Positions 18,857 to 28,378 are shown, counted from the stretch's first letter. The stretch is 64,000 bases of DNA from Cognataquiflexum aquatile (GCF_003316845.1 NZ_QMIK01000002.1:481815-545814); one strand, 5' to 3'. Translations and numbers: made by a program. The notes: generated from the letters alone by a model not told the origin.

Positions 18857-19279
18857 TTATAGAACCCTTTCGAACTGGCTAAAATAAAAATTCCCTTCAA
18901 TCTGGGCATTTTCATCTGAGTCAGAACCGTGTACGGCATTGGCTTCAATAGAAGTGGCAAACATTTTTCTGATGGTTCCCTCAGCAGCATTTGCAGGATT
19001 GGTAGCACCGATCAAAGTCCTGAAATCCTCTACTGCATTTTCTTTTTCCAATATCGCAGCAATGATAGGTCCTGATGACATATACTTGCAAAGATCCGCG
19101 TAAAACGGTCTTTCTTTGTGCACTTCATAAAATTTTCCGGCCAATTCTGGTGTCAGTTGAGTTGCCTTTAGCGCAACTATTTTGAATCCTGCGCCTTCAA
19201 TCATTTTTAATATTGCCCCGGAATTGCCGGCACCAAATGCGTCCGGCTTGATCATGGTGAAAGTTCTTTTACCTGCCAT
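18857..19279 (-). CDS. ndk: Nucleoside-diphosphate kinase
   Basis: A 140-residue enzyme transferring the gamma-phosphate between nucleoside triphosphates and diphosphates through a phospho-histidine. The active-site His117 is in [10 protein letters not shown], and the conserved regions [21 protein letters not shown] and [14 protein letters not shown] are present. The ATG at 19279 gives the canonical MAGKRTF start; an in-frame extension of 17 codons upstream has no conserved sequence. Monocistronic, with a terminator downstream. Confidence 0.97.
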   Translation of the reverse strand: MAGKRTFTMIKPDAFGAGNSGAILKMIEGAGFKIVALKATQLTPELAGKFYEVHKERPFYADLCKYMSSGPIIAAILEKENAVEDFRTLIGATNPANAAEGTIRKMFATSIEANAVHGSDSDENAQIEGNFYFSQFERVL

Positions 19280-19466
19280 TGTAATTATTTTTGTAGGTTT
19301 AAATGTGGCTGCAAAAATACAGTAATTCATCGAATCTCCGAATAATGGTTATAAAATCTGTGTTATCTTATTCAGATTTAGACTTTTAGTGGCATTGGGA
19401 TTTTTCAAAAATTATCCTGACCTTTGCGGACTGTGTTCCTCAAGGGGAGTGTACAAAGGCAATCAA

Positions 19467-20507
19467 ATGCAAGAATTAGAGTCATTTAAAGATATCATTT
19501 CCTCACCCCAGAAAGTTGTAATTACCACTCACCATAAGCCTGATGCAGATGCATTGGGATCTTGTCTGGCGATGTCAAACTTCCTGATTAAGCTGGGTCA
19601 TGAGGTGCAGGTAATCACTCCTTCCGACTATCCTTCCTTTCTTCATTGGATGAAGGGCAATGAGGATGTAATCAACTTTGAAGATCTATCCAAAAGACAG
19701 GAGGCTATTGGTATCATCCAACAGGCTACGATGATTTTTTGTTTGGATTTCTCCTGTCCCAAAAGGATGCAGGATATGGAAAAATGGGTGGAAAAGTCAG
19801 ATGCTTATAAAGTAAACATTGATCACCACCAAGACCCAAAGGATTTTGCAAATTTCAGGTATTGGAGTACCACTGCTGCGGCTACCTGCGAATTGATATT
19901 CGAATTGATAGTGGCTATCGGCCATAAAGATTTGATAGACAAGGATATTGCAGAATGTCTTTATGCGGGGATCATGACTGATACAGGGGGATTTAGGCAC
20001 CCGAATACCACCAAGAATGTTCACCTCATCACTGCCGAACTGATAGGAATAGGTGCTGACAATTCCAAGATTTCAAGGCTGATCTACGATACCAACAGTG
20101 TCAATAGGTTGAAATTTATCGGATTTGCTATCACAAGAAGGCTAATCATCATGCAGGATCTGCAGACTGCTTACTTTGCGATCAGCAAAAAAGACCTTCG
20201 AAAATATTCTTCCCAGACAGGAGACACCGAAGGATTGGTCAATTATGCATTATCATTGGATGGCATCAAGATCGCAGCGCTGTTTACCGAACGTGAGGAT
20301 GGAGTCAAAATATCTTTCAGGTCTACTGAAGATATCGCTGTCAACAAATTTGCCGCGTCCTACTTTGATGGTGGAGGACACAAGAATGCTTCCGGAGGAA
20401 AATCCCAGATGACACTCCAAGAGACCACAGAAAAATTTGAAACACTCATAAAAGAAAATTATAATTCCCTATTTATTCAATCTGATCTACTTCATGAAAA
20501 AAATTAA
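19467..20507 (+). CDS. DHH/DHHA1 phosphoesterase, NrnA-like oligoribonuclease / pAp phosphatase
   Basis: A 346-residue protein degrading short RNA oligonucleotides or pAp in the NrnA family. Metal-binding motifs are THHKPDADALGS (around 21-32), a second Asp motif in FCLDFS, the DHH in VNIDHHQDP and GIMTDTGGFR. The C-terminal DHHA1 domain has FDGGGHKNASGG. The ATG at 19467 is chosen because the preceding 26 codons lack family similarity. The next gene overlaps its end by 14 bases, linking it to the FKBP trio. Confidence 0.88.
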   Translation: MQELESFKDIISSPQKVVITTHHKPDADALGSCLAMSNFLIKLGHEVQVITPSDYPSFLHWMKGNEDVINFEDLSKRQEAIGIIQQATMIFCLDFSCPKRMQDMEKWVEKSDAYKVNIDHHQDPKDFANFRYWSTTAAATCELIFELIVAIGHKDLIDKDIAECLYAGIMTDTGGFRHPNTTKNVHLITAELIGIGADNSKISRLIYDTNSVNRLKFIGFAITRRLIIMQDLQTAYFAISKKDLRKYSSQTGDTEGLVNYALSLDGIKIAALFTEREDGVKISFRSTEDIAVNKFAASYFDGGGHKNASGGKSQMTLQETTEKFETLIKENYNSLFIQSDLLHEKN

Positions 20508-21429
20508 ATTCTACGTATTGCCTGCCATTGCTATGGTGTTGGCAACCGGCCTGATGTCTTGTAAGAAAAAACAGACAACCTCTGATGGCATCGAGTATAC
20601 CTATATCAAAGAGGGAGATGTAGCTCCTAAAAACGGAGAATACATCCTCTATCACCTTATCGTAAAAACAGATAAAGATTCCACATTTATCTCTACTTAT
20701 GACCAAAACATGCCAGGTTATATCCTATTCAATGATTCCTTACCAAAGGAAAGCGGCATGGATGAGATTTTCCTGAGCTTGAAAAAAGGAGACAGTATTG
20801 CATTCGAAGCCAATTCCATGAAGGTATTTGGCGAACAGAATATGCCTTTTTTCTTGGATAAAGAGAAAAATGTTAAAATCCAGATCGGCGTTGTGGATAT
20901 CACTGACCAACAAGGAGTGGAAGCCTATTTCAATTCCCTTCAGGAAGCACAAATGAAAAAGCAGGCTGAAAATTCCGTTAAGCAATTGGAAATAGATACA
21001 AAAATCATTGAGGATTACCTTGCTGAAAAAAATATCAAGGCTACCAAGACAGAATCAGGCCTTTATTACGTCATTGAACAGGAAGGTACAGGTCCGGAGA
21101 TTGAATCAGGCGATTTGGCTTTTGTTCATTATGCAGGTTATTTATTGGATGGAACCCTATTTGATTCAAGCATCAAAGAAATTGCACAGGCCAATAATAC
21201 ATATAATGAGCAGAGAGATGCACAAGGTGGATACGGTCCATTGGAAGTTTCTGTAGGTCAGGGAAGAGTTATTTCAGGATGGGACGAAGGTCTTGCACTT
21301 TTGAAAAAAGGTGACAAAGCCAAATTCTTCATCCCTTCTACTTTGGCTTATGGAGATAGAGACTCTGGACAGATCACAGCAAACTCTGTACTGATCTTCG
21401 ACGTAGAAATCACAGACGTACAAAAATAA
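20494..21429 (+). CDS. FKBP-type peptidyl-prolyl isomerase lipoprotein 1 (two FKBP-like regions)
   Basis: A 311-residue lipoprotein (Cys23 in LMSC). The C-terminal half (around 180-311) is a typical FKBP domain with VHYAGYLLDGTLFDSS, GWDEGLALLKKGDKAKFFIP and LAYGDR. The first half (around 30-145) follows a similar strand pattern, including GMDEIFLSLKKGDSIAFEA, and looks like a degenerate second FKBP domain. It overlaps the DHH gene by 14 bases and is followed by two further FKBP lipoproteins. Likely periplasmic or outer-membrane-anchored folding helper. Confidence 0.88.
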   Translation: MKKIKFYVLPAIAMVLATGLMSCKKKQTTSDGIEYTYIKEGDVAPKNGEYILYHLIVKTDKDSTFISTYDQNMPGYILFNDSLPKESGMDEIFLSLKKGDSIAFEANSMKVFGEQNMPFFLDKEKNVKIQIGVVDITDQQGVEAYFNSLQEAQMKKQAENSVKQLEIDTKIIEDYLAEKNIKATKTESGLYYVIEQEGTGPEIESGDLAFVHYAGYLLDGTLFDSSIKEIAQANNTYNEQRDAQGGYGPLEVSVGQGRVISGWDEGLALLKKGDKAKFFIPSTLAYGDRDSGQITANSVLIFDVEITDVQK

Positions 21430-21433
21430 ACAT

Positions 21434-21982
21434 ATGAAAAGATTAAGCGCGTTATTATTATCAGTGGTTTGGGTGTTTTCCGGATGTGTTTCTGACGAGG
21501 AAAATGCCCAGATTCTTTTTGAAAGGGATATTCAAAAGATTGAAACATATGTAACGCAAAACCCCATTGCTTCCGTTAAAGATGCCATCGACGGGAGTAC
21601 AGGCATGCGGATTTATTGGACCCAACTATCAGGAAGCGGACACAAAGTGGCTTTGGGAGATACTGTATTTGTAAATTATACAGGAAAGCTATTGAATAAC
21701 AGCGTTTTCGATACTTCCAATGAAGCCACGGCCAAGGCTAATAACATTTTCAACGCCAATCGTGATTATGAGCCTTTGGAGTTTATAATAGGTAGAGGAA
21801 TGGTTATCCCAGGCTTTGAATTTGCTGTTTTCAATATGGAAAAGGGAGATAAAGCTACCGTGATAATGCCTTCATTATATGCTTATGGATCGCAGGGAAA
21901 TGGGGGTATTCCACCAAATTCACCATTGCTGTTTGAACTTGAACTTGTAAACATCAAGGACAATCCTTTGGCAGACGACTGA
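21434..21982 (+). CDS. FKBP-type peptidyl-prolyl isomerase lipoprotein 2
   Basis: A 182-residue lipoprotein (Cys18 in VFSGC) with one FKBP domain (around 70-180): VNYTGKLLNNSVFDTS, a long insert, then IPGFEFAVFNMEKGDKATVIMP, LYAYGSQG and IPPNSPLLFELELV. It starts 4 bases after FKBP 1 and ends 3 bases before FKBP 3, so the three are surely co-transcribed. The insert NEATAKANNIFNANRDYEP aligns with ones in both neighbours, pointing to local duplication. Confidence 0.9.
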   Translation: MKRLSALLLSVVWVFSGCVSDEENAQILFERDIQKIETYVTQNPIASVKDAIDGSTGMRIYWTQLSGSGHKVALGDTVFVNYTGKLLNNSVFDTSNEATAKANNIFNANRDYEPLEFIIGRGMVIPGFEFAVFNMEKGDKATVIMPSLYAYGSQGNGGIPPNSPLLFELELVNIKDNPLADD

Positions 21983-21985
21983 TAA

Positions 21986-22534
21986 ATGAGAAATTTTAAA
22001 ATATTTATTACATCTCTCTTTGGGATTCTTTTGATGGCTGCCTGTGATACGCCAAATCCTTTTGGAGGACCTGTGTATGACACTGCGGGAAACCTTGCCA
22101 TTGATCGGGTTAAGATAGACGAATTCCTAAGGACTGCCCAGATAGATAGTCTGTACCGTGTCCATGATCCTAACGGTGTTGTTATTATCGTTCAGGAAGA
22201 AGGAACCGGAGGAAAACCAGCTTCAGGTATGTTGCTCTATACCAATTATACAGGGAAATTGTTGGACGGGACCGTATTTGATACAAACAGGGAAGATGTG
22301 GCTAGAGAAAATAATGTGTATGATCCTTCCAGGACTTACAGGATTTTCCAGTTTACACTTGGAACTTCTGAGACTATACAGGGTTTTAATATCGGGTTTA
22401 GACAAATGAAAAGTGGTTCCAAAGGCGTTTTGATCATTCCTTCCCCTTGGGCTTACCGTGACAGCGGTACGATCCCCGGTGTCCCGGCCAATTCCGTCTT
22501 GATGTTTGACGTGGAATTTCTTGGAATGGATTGA
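21986..22534 (+). CDS. FKBP-type peptidyl-prolyl isomerase lipoprotein 3
   Basis: A 182-residue lipoprotein (Cys20 in LMAAC) with one FKBP domain: TNYTGKLLDGTVFDTN, IQGFNIGFRQMKSGSKGVLIIP, PWAYRDSG and VPANSVLMFDVEFLG. It has the same insert type (REDVARENNVYDPSRTY) as its neighbours. It ends the FKBP operon, with a strong terminator 35 bases downstream. Confidence 0.9.
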   Translation: MRNFKIFITSLFGILLMAACDTPNPFGGPVYDTAGNLAIDRVKIDEFLRTAQIDSLYRVHDPNGVVIIVQEEGTGGKPASGMLLYTNYTGKLLDGTVFDTNREDVARENNVYDPSRTYRIFQFTLGTSETIQGFNIGFRQMKSGSKGVLIIPSPWAYRDSGTIPGVPANSVLMFDVEFLGMD

Positions 22535-22568
22535 TTTTCAAAAATCACCAAATCATTGTATAAAAATA

Positions 22569-22601
22569 AACCTCCCTTTTTTATAAGAGGGAGGTTTTTT
22601 T
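22569..22601 (+). terminator. Intrinsic terminator of the FKBP operon
   Basis: A 9-bp perfect stem (AACCTCCCT with AGGGAGGTT) is followed by seven T. It also has an A-rich left flank, so it may serve the opposing SGNH-hydrolase gene. Confidence 0.88.
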
Positions 22602-22626
22602 GTGTCAAAACCAATTTCATAAAAAA

Positions 22627-23262
22627 TCATTTTATGGCTTTTGCGATTTCGGCGGCCATGATGCCAAGACCTTCTTTGTTGGGATGGATTCCGTCAGGCA
22701 ATAGCGCCGATTTGTCTAACAATGGAGTATACAAATCTATAATCTCAGATTTTGTCTTTTTAGCAATTTCCATCAACATCGGGCGCATTTCGTTGAGAAT
22801 TACCTCACCATTGATGTCAAAGTTTCCCTGGAACACAGGAACAGGAAGGCAGATGTACACCTTTCCTTTTTTAGGCATCGATTTCTTGAAAGTCTCGATC
22901 ATCTCGATATAGTCAGCAGTGAACTCTTCTTTGTATTTCCAGTTTTGGGGTTTCGAGTCATTGGTACCCAACTTGATGACTAGGATATCGGGGGCAAAAG
23001 ATTTGGTCTCTTCAAATTGGGGTTCGTTCCAAAAAGGATAATCCCCTTTTTTAAGTAAAGTCCTACCACTTACTCCAAAGTTTTTGACATCATATTTGTC
23101 ACCAAGAATTTTCTGCATCTGAAGTGGATAGCTGTCAGGATTGTCCCTCCCCGGACCCTGTGTAATGCTGTTTCCAACACAGGCAACTTTTATTTTTGAT
23201 TGTGCGGAGGCGGAAAAGCCGATTGAAAGTAAAAGGATTGTTAGAAAAAGCAGATTTTTCAT
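22627..23262 (-). CDS. Secreted SGNH/GDSL-family hydrolase
   Basis: A 211-residue protein with a signal peptide (ending near SASAQ). All four SGNH blocks are visible: the nucleophile Ser in VACVGNSITQG, Gly in NFGVSGRTLL, Asn in LVIKLGTNDSKP, and the Asp-His pair in LLPDGIHPNKEG. These enzymes are esterases acting on acetylated sugars or lipids; the substrate cannot be told here. It stands alone between two divergent or convergent neighbours. Confidence 0.9.
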   Translation of the reverse strand: MKNLLFLTILLLSIGFSASAQSKIKVACVGNSITQGPGRDNPDSYPLQMQKILGDKYDVKNFGVSGRTLLKKGDYPFWNEPQFEETKSFAPDILVIKLGTNDSKPQNWKYKEEFTADYIEMIETFKKSMPKKGKVYICLPVPVFQGNFDINGEVILNEMRPMLMEIAKKTKSEIIDLYTPLLDKSALLPDGIHPNKEGLGIMAAEIAKAIK

Positions 23263-23352
23263 AGGTTGATTTTTTCTTTCAATTTAAAAAGTTTTGATTC
23301 TTTAAAATCTTTTGAAGCTAAAATTATTCTAAGGGGATATCTTTAATGTCAA

Positions 23353-24192
23353 ATGGGGATTATCAGGAATATACTTTATTATTTCAACCTCTTGTCTTTG
23401 GATGTGGTTTTAGGAGCAATGGCGGGGATGTTGTTTTTCTCTGATTTGTTGGATATGGATATACCTGGTTCAGCCTATTTTCTGTTGGGAATGGCGGTGT
23501 GGAGTATCTACACTTGGGATCATTTGATGGATGCCCGAAGTGCTTTGGATATGCCTCAATCCCCCAGACATCAATTTCATCAGAAATATTTCCGGTTCCT
23601 GCTTCCTCTTGTCTTTTCCTGTATTTTGATAGGGTGTGTGCTTTTATTTTTTTCCGAGGAATTAAAGTTTCTCTTTACTCCGGGAATAGTATTGGGAGCT
23701 GTTATCGTGGTTTGGATGGGATTCTTGAAAATTAACGGAACGAAGGTTTCCTGGTTAAAAGAAATATCCACAGCCCTGATTTATGTTTTGGGTATTTCCC
23801 TAGCCCCGTTTGCAAGTTTGGATTTTGAACTGGTGGACCAAAATTTCTACATTTTTGCTTTCATTTACTTTTTGGCTGCATTGGTCAATCTTCTGATGCT
23901 CTCTTTTCTGGATGCGGAAGAAGACCAAAAAGACGGTTTTGGGTCTGTGTTGGTGTTGATCCCAAAGGCTGGTTTAAAAAATCTTATCTTGCTATTGGCG
24001 ATAACCGGAATCGGCATATTGGTGGTTCTTGCAATTATTCTACCATCCTTTTATCATGTCCATTCAGTGATTTTGGGATTGATTCTTGGCTACCATTTGA
24101 TTTTGTTTTTCTCCAAAAATCAAACCAAAGACCAAGTCAGAAGAAAATCTGAGGCATTGTTTCTATTGCCTTTCTTGTTGCTTTTATTTTAA
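23353..24192 (+). CDS. Multi-pass membrane protein, UbiA-prenyltransferase-like
   Basis: A 279-residue protein with about eight hydrophobic segments. The layout recalls UbiA prenyltransferases: after the second helix it has DHLMDARSALD (Asp56, 60 and 66), and later FLDAEEDQKDG, in the places where UbiA proteins have two Asp-rich motifs. The first motif lacks the usual Asn-Asp opening, so activity is uncertain. No nearby quinone or lipid prenylation gene supports a role. Its end overlaps the 3' end of the ceramidase gene by 9 bases. Alternative: an uncharacterised membrane family. Confidence 0.6.
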   Translation: MGIIRNILYYFNLLSLDVVLGAMAGMLFFSDLLDMDIPGSAYFLLGMAVWSIYTWDHLMDARSALDMPQSPRHQFHQKYFRFLLPLVFSCILIGCVLLFFSEELKFLFTPGIVLGAVIVVWMGFLKINGTKVSWLKEISTALIYVLGISLAPFASLDFELVDQNFYIFAFIYFLAALVNLLMLSFLDAEEDQKDGFGSVLVLIPKAGLKNLILLLAITGIGILVVLAIILPSFYHVHSVILGLILGYHLILFFSKNQTKDQVRRKSEALFLLPFLLLLF

Positions 24193-25551
24193 TGCTTTGG
24201 ATCCTTGCTCGGCAGCTTTATCGATCATTTTCCTGATCATTTCATCAAAGTAGGCACCGTTATACGGACCAAACCAATTCATGTCCCGGGTTTCATAAAG
24301 TGGGTAATTGTAATAATTGTCTGGGGTAATATATCCGATGTAGCCCCCGTTAAAACAGGTGATGATGAGATGGAGGCCTTTTTCTGCTGCATAAGCTTCC
24401 CATTCTTTCATAAAAACCCCTGAAATTTCACCACTTGAACTGATAAACAATGTTTTTCCGATTTGGACCATGTCAAAATGGGCATTTGTTTCTCCGAAAA
24501 TTGAATTGAAAATCCAAGGCCGGATGCGGACTTTTTCACTGATCCTGAAATGCGCCTTTCTTAGGCCAAGAGGTAAACTCCCAAACTTAAGGTTTGGCTC
24601 TTCCACTGGAAATACCTCGTGGATATTTTCAGAAAGATTCCTGTTCAAAGAAAGGGCATAAGATTCGACATCATTGGGTTGATTTCCGGTAGCCACAGGG
24701 CGATGGCTGCCGACTGTACCTGCTGCAAAAAGGGAAAAGTCATATCCCTCCTGCTCCATCAATTTTGTCAGGTAGTTGGGATAATCTCCTGACAAGCCCA
24801 TAAATTTTGAATTTAAAATAGTCGGATGGGCACTGTATGTCAGGATTGTTCCTTTTTTCCCATTCCGCTTTTCAAATATCAATTGCCTGATGTAAGGATC
24901 TATGGGGTCTTCAGCGATCAGCCTGTTCGCAACAAGGGTGTCTGCTTTGGTTTTTCTAAAAAAAACTTCTACAGTGTCTCTGCTAGCCATGGCTGATTTC
25001 AATCCTTCTAAGGTTTTGGCTTCCAGGAATTTGACGATTTTTTCATCATAGCTTCCAAAAGCCAATTTGCCGAGAAGACCGGGAATATGTCCTCCGATGC
25101 CACTGTGGGTATGGGTTGCGGTAAAATAGACATTGTCCAATTCCAAACCTGATTCTCTGATAGCCCGATTGATTCTTCCCTGCAGGTAAGGATGGACGAT
25201 CATCAATTCATAGTTCAAAAAAGCAACCGTAGAGATTCCGTTGCTGATGACCATCGTTTTGACAAAACTACTATCCTGCACAAATTTATATCTTCCCCGA
25301 GGTTTATATCCCACCAATTTGGCAGGTTTTGCAGGGGTTGTGTTTATAGCTGACCATCCCGCTAGCCATATTTCGCCTTCAGAAGATTCAAGGTCTAAGG
25401 AGTCAAGATGGGAGACAGTTTCCAAGTAATAATCCATCTCTTTGTAATCTCGCCAATCTATCTTGGTCAAAGTGGTCAAGGCTAAAAAAACAATGATACC
25501 AAAGGTCCAACCGAAAATTCTAAATATCTTTTGGGCAGTTGTCCTTGGCAT
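24184..25551 (-). CDS. Membrane-anchored neutral/alkaline ceramidase
   Basis: A 455-residue protein with an N-terminal membrane anchor (around 10-28) and the neutral ceramidase catalytic domain. The hallmark THTHSGIGG is at 146-154. Other family regions are AGWSAINTTPAKPAKLVGY near residue 65, TYSAHPTIL, LSGDYPNYL, FAAGTVGSHRP and CFNGGYIGYITPDNYY. The family cleaves ceramide to sphingosine and fatty acid. It lacks the extra C-terminal beta domain of longer ceramidases. Some Bacteroidota make sphingolipids, so both self and foreign ceramides are possible substrates. Confidence 0.87.
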   Translation of the reverse strand: MPRTTAQKIFRIFGWTFGIIVFLALTTLTKIDWRDYKEMDYYLETVSHLDSLDLESSEGEIWLAGWSAINTTPAKPAKLVGYKPRGRYKFVQDSSFVKTMVISNGISTVAFLNYELMIVHPYLQGRINRAIRESGLELDNVYFTATHTHSGIGGHIPGLLGKLAFGSYDEKIVKFLEAKTLEGLKSAMASRDTVEVFFRKTKADTLVANRLIAEDPIDPYIRQLIFEKRNGKKGTILTYSAHPTILNSKFMGLSGDYPNYLTKLMEQEGYDFSLFAAGTVGSHRPVATGNQPNDVESYALSLNRNLSENIHEVFPVEEPNLKFGSLPLGLRKAHFRISEKVRIRPWIFNSIFGETNAHFDMVQIGKTLFISSSGEISGVFMKEWEAYAAEKGLHLIITCFNGGYIGYITPDNYYNYPLYETRDMNWFGPYNGAYFDEMIRKMIDKAAEQGSKALK

Positions 25552-25586
25552 ATATTTATCAAAAATCTACAGGTTGTCTCGGTCGT

Positions 25587-26750
25587 TTAATATTCAAAAG
25601 TGCCATGCGCACCCTGAACAGTCACTTTTTTACCCTCATGTGGAAGGACCCTTCCGATGATTTTGGCTTCCACACCCAATCCTTCGGCGATGTCCATGAC
25701 TTCCTCGGCATACCTTTCTTCAAGGTAAACCTCCATCCGGTGGCCCATGTTGAACACCTTGTACATCTCTTTCCAGTCCGTGCCGCTTTCTTCTTGTATC
25801 ATTTTGAATAATGGCGGGGTATCAAACAAATTGTCCTTGACCACATGCACATTGTCTACAAAATGGAGGACCTTTGTCTGCGCACCTCCGCTGCAGTGAA
25901 CGATGCCATGGATGGCAGGTCTCAGGTATTTCAACACATCAACCATGATCGGGGCGTAAGTTCTTGTAGGAGAAAGTACCAATTTTCCCATATCAACCGG
26001 AAGTCCGGGTGCAGGGTCTGTCAGGTTGTATTTCCCTGTATAAACCAGATCGGATGGAACCGCTGGGTCAAAGCTTTCAGGGTATTTGCTTTTCAAAAGT
26101 TTGTTAAAAACATCATGTCGTGCCGAAGTAAGGCCATTGCTTCCCATGCCTCCATTGTATGAATTTTCATAAGTAGCCTGTCCAAAGGAGGCCAATCCTA
26201 CCACCACATCACCCGGTCTGATTTTGTCATTGGAAATGACATCTTCCTTTTTCATCCTGCATGTCACCGTACTGTCTACAATCACAGTCCGGACCAAATC
26301 TCCGACGTCTGCGGTTTCTCCACCTGTCAGGATGACATTGACGCCATGGTCGCGCAGCATCTGCAAGACTTCCTCGGTTCCGTTGATGATGGCGGAGATA
26401 ACTTCGCCGGGAATCAGGTTTTTGTTTCTTCCGATTGTGGAGGAAACCAGAATATTGTTGACAGCACCTACACAAAGCAGGTCATCGGTATTCATGATGA
26501 TGGCATCTTGGGCGATACCTTTCCATACACTCAGGTCCCCTGTTTCTTTCCAATACATATAAGCAAGAGAAGACTTGGTACCGGCCCCATCAGCATGCAT
26601 GATGTTGCAGTAATCAGGATCATTGCCAAGCGTATCTTCTACTATTTTGCAGAATGCCTTTGGAAAAAGTCCTTTGTCCAATTTGGAAATGGCCTGATGA
26701 ACATCTTCTTTGGAGGCGGATACGCCCCGCTGCATATACCTTTCGTTCAT
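25587..26750 (-). CDS. purM: Phosphoribosylformylglycinamidine cyclo-ligase (AIR synthase)
   Basis: A 387-residue PurM-type enzyme, catalysing ATP-dependent ring closure to aminoimidazole ribotide in purine synthesis. Motifs include YMQRGVSASKEDVH at the start, MHADGAGTKSSLAYMYW, IIMNTDDLLCVGA and ILTGGETADVGD. The ATG at 26750 gives the family's normal N-terminus; a further 16 codons upstream are not conserved. It is longer than E. coli PurM (345) and belongs to the version common in Bacteroidota. No other purine gene lies nearby. Confidence 0.92.
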   Translation of the reverse strand: MNERYMQRGVSASKEDVHQAISKLDKGLFPKAFCKIVEDTLGNDPDYCNIMHADGAGTKSSLAYMYWKETGDLSVWKGIAQDAIIMNTDDLLCVGAVNNILVSSTIGRNKNLIPGEVISAIINGTEEVLQMLRDHGVNVILTGGETADVGDLVRTVIVDSTVTCRMKKEDVISNDKIRPGDVVVGLASFGQATYENSYNGGMGSNGLTSARHDVFNKLLKSKYPESFDPAVPSDLVYTGKYNLTDPAPGLPVDMGKLVLSPTRTYAPIMVDVLKYLRPAIHGIVHCSGGAQTKVLHFVDNVHVVKDNLFDTPPLFKMIQEESGTDWKEMYKVFNMGHRMEVYLEERYAEEVMDIAEGLGVEAKIIGRVLPHEGKKVTVQGAHGTFEY

Positions 26751-27095
26751 TGAGAATTTGGGGATTGGTTGTATAGGGGCAAAGTTAAGGATTCCCACGG
26801 GATTGAAGGATGGAAAAACAGGAAGATTGGTAAAATCGATTATTCAATTTTATACTTTTGGTATTCAGTACTGCCCCTTCCTTTTTTTATATTTATTTGT
26901 CTACCAAAAAGAAAACTTGATTTAAACTCCAATCCTACTCAGTCTATATAATTATCAGAGCGGAAAAGGGGTTTTATTTGATTCATTTGGATAAAGTTCA
27001 AATACAAGGGCTCTAACCGCGATATCCAATTTTTTATTTCCCTTCGAAACCTTATTTTTACGACCCAATTGAAAACGCATTAAAAACTTTCCCAT
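26751..27095. other. Long divergent intergenic region between purM and metK
   Basis: 345 bases without a gene. It is AT-rich, with a match to the Bacteroidota -7 element (TACTTTTG) at 26853-26860. No convincing hairpin or riboswitch fold was recognised. The length leaves room for a metK leader of over 200 bases. Confidence 0.6.
26826..26860 (+). promoter_or_regulatory. Possible Bacteroidota-type promoter toward metK
   Basis: TACTTTTG at 26853-26860 matches the TAnnTTTG -7 element exactly. A weak -33 candidate (ATTGG, 26826-26830) lies 22 bases upstream. It is 235 bases from the metK start, so this is only a candidate. Confidence 0.3.
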
Positions 27096-28349
27096 ATGCC
27101 ATATTTATTTACATCAGAATCAGTCTCTGAAGGTCATCCTGACAAAGTCGCTGATCAGATTTCAGACGCTTTGATCGATAATTTTTTAGCATTTGACCCC
27201 AATTCCAAAGTCGCCTGTGAAACATTGGTGACCACAGGACAGGTGGTATTGGCCGGAGAGGTAAAGTCTGAAATATACCTTGATGTTCAAAAAATTGCCA
27301 GAGATGTCATCAACAGAATCGGATACACCAAAGGAGAATACATGTTTGACGGGAATTCCTGCGGGGTCCTTTCTGCCATCCATGAGCAGTCTCCTGATAT
27401 CAACCAAGGTGTAGAAAGGGCAAATCCTGAAGAACAAGGTGCCGGTGACCAAGGCATGATGTTTGGCTATGCGACAAAAGAAACTGATAATTTCATGCCA
27501 TTAGCACTTGACCTTTCCCACAGGATTTTGAAGGAATTGGCAGCAATGAGAAGAGAAAGCAAAGAAATTGCTTACCTCCGTCCGGATGCTAAATCCCAAG
27601 TGACCATTGAGTATGGAGATGACAACCAGCCTTTGCGTATCGATGCCATTGTGGTTTCGACGCAGCACGACGACTTTGATGAAGAACCGGCGATGTTGGC
27701 CAAGATCAAGCAAGACATCATCAAAATACTAATCCCAAGGGTAAAGGCACAGTTGAAGCCTGAGATTCAGGCCCTGTTTACAGATAAGATTACCTACCAC
27801 ATCAATCCCACCGGAAAGTTTGTGATCGGCGGACCACATGGAGATACAGGATTGACGGGAAGAAAAATCATCGTTGACACCTATGGGGGAAAAGGCGCCC
27901 ATGGAGGCGGTGCTTTCTCGGGCAAAGATCCATCAAAAGTGGACCGTTCCGCAGCTTATGCCACCAGACATATTGCCAAAAACATGGTCGCTGCAGGGGT
28001 AGCGGAAGAACTTTTGGTGCAGGTATCATATGCCATCGGGGTAGCCAAGCCAATGGGAATCTATGTCAACACCTACGGAACTTCAAAAGTGAACATGAGT
28101 GACGGCGAAATTGCCAAAAAAATCGAAGACATCTTCGACATGAGACCTTATGCTATCGAACAGCGCCTGAAGCTTAGAAATCCCATCTACGAAGAGACGG
28201 CAGCCTACGGTCATATGGGACGCGAAAATGAGACTGTGACCAAAACTTTCAAAAATCCTTATGGTAAATCCAAAACCATAGAAGTGGAATTGTTCACTTG
28301 GGAGAAGCTGGACTTTGTTGATAAGATTAAAAAGGAGTTTGGAATATAA
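27096..28349 (+). CDS. metK: S-adenosylmethionine synthetase
   Basis: A 417-residue MetK, making S-adenosylmethionine from methionine and ATP. The family signatures are intact: [18 protein letters not shown] at residues 9-26, [12 protein letters not shown] and [19 protein letters not shown]. Slightly longer than the E. coli enzyme (384), as is usual in this phylum. Single gene with its own terminator. Confidence 0.97.
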   Translation: MPYLFTSESVSEGHPDKVADQISDALIDNFLAFDPNSKVACETLVTTGQVVLAGEVKSEIYLDVQKIARDVINRIGYTKGEYMFDGNSCGVLSAIHEQSPDINQGVERANPEEQGAGDQGMMFGYATKETDNFMPLALDLSHRILKELAAMRRESKEIAYLRPDAKSQVTIEYGDDNQPLRIDAIVVSTQHDDFDEEPAMLAKIKQDIIKILIPRVKAQLKPEIQALFTDKITYHINPTGKFVIGGPHGDTGLTGRKIIVDTYGGKGAHGGGAFSGKDPSKVDRSAAYATRHIAKNMVAAGVAEELLVQVSYAIGVAKPMGIYVNTYGTSKVNMSDGEIAKKIEDIFDMRPYAIEQRLKLRNPIYEETAAYGHMGRENETVTKTFKNPYGKSKTIEVELFTWEKLDFVDKIKKEFGI

Positions 28350-28352
28350 GGG

Positions 28353-28378
28353 AAAGCGGCTAAAGGGCCGCTTTTTTT
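28353..28378 (+). terminator. Intrinsic terminator of metK
   Basis: A stem of 8 bp (AAAGCGGC with GCCGCTTT), 6-base loop, followed by a T run, beginning 4 bases after the metK stop. Confidence 0.9.

Noticed and set aside
23353..25551. Sphingolipid operon formed by the UbiA-like and ceramidase genes
   Set aside because: The two genes are convergent, not co-transcribed, and no other sphingolipid gene is present.
26751..27095. SAM riboswitch upstream of metK
   Set aside because: The leader is long, but I could not identify the conserved cores of SAM-I or SAM-II; a covariance-model search would be needed to claim it.
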